This document shows positions 61,942 to 62,631 of a stretch of 62,631 bases of DNA, piece after piece. Under the pieces are notes generated by a model that had not been told where the DNA came from, made no database searches, and worked only from the letters and a program-made list of their open reading frames with translations. This DNA is from Acidisphaera sp. S103. Its GTDB lineage: Bacteria > Pseudomonadota > Alphaproteobacteria > Acetobacterales > Acetobacteraceae. Position 1 is the stretch's first letter, and the number at the start of each line of letters is the position of its first letter. The stretch spans positions 122,585-185,215 of the forward strand of contig NZ_LMUJ01000048.1 of NCBI RefSeq assembly GCF_009765975.1, in the 5' to 3' direction. Position numbers and translations under genes: made by a program.

Positions 61942-62631
61942 ATGCGTTTCCGCGGTGCGATTATCGCCACGGCCTTCCTCACGACACCGATCGTGGCGAT
62001 GGCTCAACCAATTACCGGGCTTTATGTCGGGGCGGGCGCTGGGCTGCACTTCCCTAGCTTTTCCGATCTGACGACCCAGAATTCAGGCTACGGCAACAGC
62101 CGGATCAAAATGAATGAGGCTTTGGGCTTCAACTCAAACCTTGCCGTCGGTTACGGCATTGGCAATGGGTTTCGCTTCGAGATCGAAGGTGACTTCGCCC
62201 GTAGTAACATCAAGGATGTTCACGGAACGCCGTATCCCAACAGTGGCGGCACCATTCGCAACTGGGGCGTGATGGCCAATGCGCTGTACGACCTCGATGT
62301 CGGGCTTCCCTGGATGTATCCATACCTCGGTCTTGGCGCCGGCTATCAGTGGACATCCCTGAACCCGTTAGATGTCAACGGACCGGGTTTCGCTGCCTCC
62401 ACAACCGGCCAAAGTGGGGCGTTTGCCGGGCAGGCGATCGTTGGTGCCTCGTTCCCCGTACCTAACATGCCGGGGTTGTCGTTCACCGTAGATTATCGCG
62501 TTATGGATATCCTGGGTGGTGGTCACTACACGGGGTTGGTGGACAACGACGGCGTCATCTCGTCGTCGCAGTTGAAACAACATAGCCAAGTCAACCAGGA
62601 TCTCGTGTTCGGTATCCGTTACGCGTTCAAC
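61942..62631 (+). CDS. Outer-membrane beta-barrel protein (OmpA/Omp25-like), 3' end outside window
   Basis: 230 codons are visible and the frame runs off the right edge. Signal peptide RFRGAIIATAFLTTPIVAMAQ, then an eight-stranded-barrel pattern: GLYVGAGAGLHFPSF, GFNSNLAVGYGIGNGFRFEIEGDFA (landmarks), YPYLGLGAGYQW and VNQDLVFGIRYAFN. This last strand ends just at the edge, so either a stop or an OmpA peptidoglycan-binding domain comes next. The ATG is preceded by AAGGAG. The surface loops are Asn/Gly/Ser-rich. Confidence 0.88.
   Translation, partial: MRFRGAIIATAFLTTPIVAMAQPITGLYVGAGAGLHFPSFSDLTTQNSGYGNSRIKMNEALGFNSNLAVGYGIGNGFRFEIEGDFARSNIKDVHGTPYPNSGGTIRNWGVMANALYDLDVGLPWMYPYLGLGAGYQWTSLNPLDVNGPGFAASTTGQSGAFAGQAIVGASFPVPNMPGLSFTVDYRVMDILGGGHYTGLVDNDGVISSSQLKQHSQVNQDLVFGIRYAFN

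Overview
The window is GC-rich, gene-dense DNA from the chromosome of an alphaproteobacterium. The gene content fits the Rhodospirillales/Acetobacteraceae best: glnB-glnA and glnK-amtB nitrogen units with sigma-54 promoters, an MbfA-type ferritin-VIT1 protein, a cbpA-cbpM pair, ATP-type PEP carboxykinase, a BBP2-type porin, and many ABC-transporter and acyl-CoA genes. The assignment rests on gene content alone; there is no rRNA or other phylogenetic marker. I found no tRNA, rRNA, CRISPR array, transposase, integrase or replication origin.

Layout. 1-3.7 kb: a chemotaxis receptor cut by the left edge, a Gfo/Idh/MocA oxidoreductase, and a divergent pair of a leaderless NMT1-like binding protein and an aldo/keto reductase. 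3.7-12.2 kb: a long leftward run ivd-mccB-mccA (leucine catabolism), then an APH-like kinase, an acyl-CoA dehydrogenase, an SDR and an RraA-like protein. The kinase/dehydrogenase/SDR trio resembles the 4-hydroxyacyl-CoA (levulinate-type) module. 12.4-17 kb: a YhaO/YhaN nuclease-ATPase pair. 17-19.5 kb: a hotdog thioesterase, an enoyl-CoA hydratase-like protein and cbpA-cbpM. 19.8-30.5 kb: an orphan Tat-exported branched-chain-type binding protein, a gene of four 288-bp fibronectin-III repeats, and a leftward run from an alpha/beta hydrolase through RidA, acyl-CoA ligase and a complete Liv-type ABC transporter. 30.6-36.5 kb: an unrecognised protein, mbfA, two orphan periplasmic binding proteins (TroA/BtuF fold and ModA), a sodium:solute symporter and an atypical metallophosphoesterase. 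36.5-43.1 kb: trpB-trpA, a flavin hydroxylase with an amidohydrolase, and pckA. 43.2-49 kb: an SDR lacking the catalytic Tyr, divergent from a ThDP enzyme/hydroxyacyl-CoA dehydrogenase/SDR operon, then a porin. 49.1-53.6 kb: amtB-glnK and glnA-glnB, with sigma-54-like promoters. 53.9-62.6 kb: an aminotransferase, a cobalamin riboswitch with btuB, a D-threonine-aldolase/D-serine-dehydratase-like enzyme, a Fic protein, an SMP-30 lactonase, a DedA protein and an outer-membrane barrel cut by the right edge.

Many adjacent same-strand genes overlap by one to eight bases (ATGA, GTGA, TGATG), which points to translational coupling. Several starts are GTG or TTG. The best-supported regulatory elements are the cobalamin riboswitch, the glnB sigma-54 promoter and the glnA terminator. 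The most interesting leads are the split kinase/acyl-CoA dehydrogenase module, the degenerate SDR beside an uncharacterised ThDP operon, the transporterless binding-protein pair, the fibronectin-repeat gene, and a Fic protein that may control itself through an AT-rich inverted repeat.
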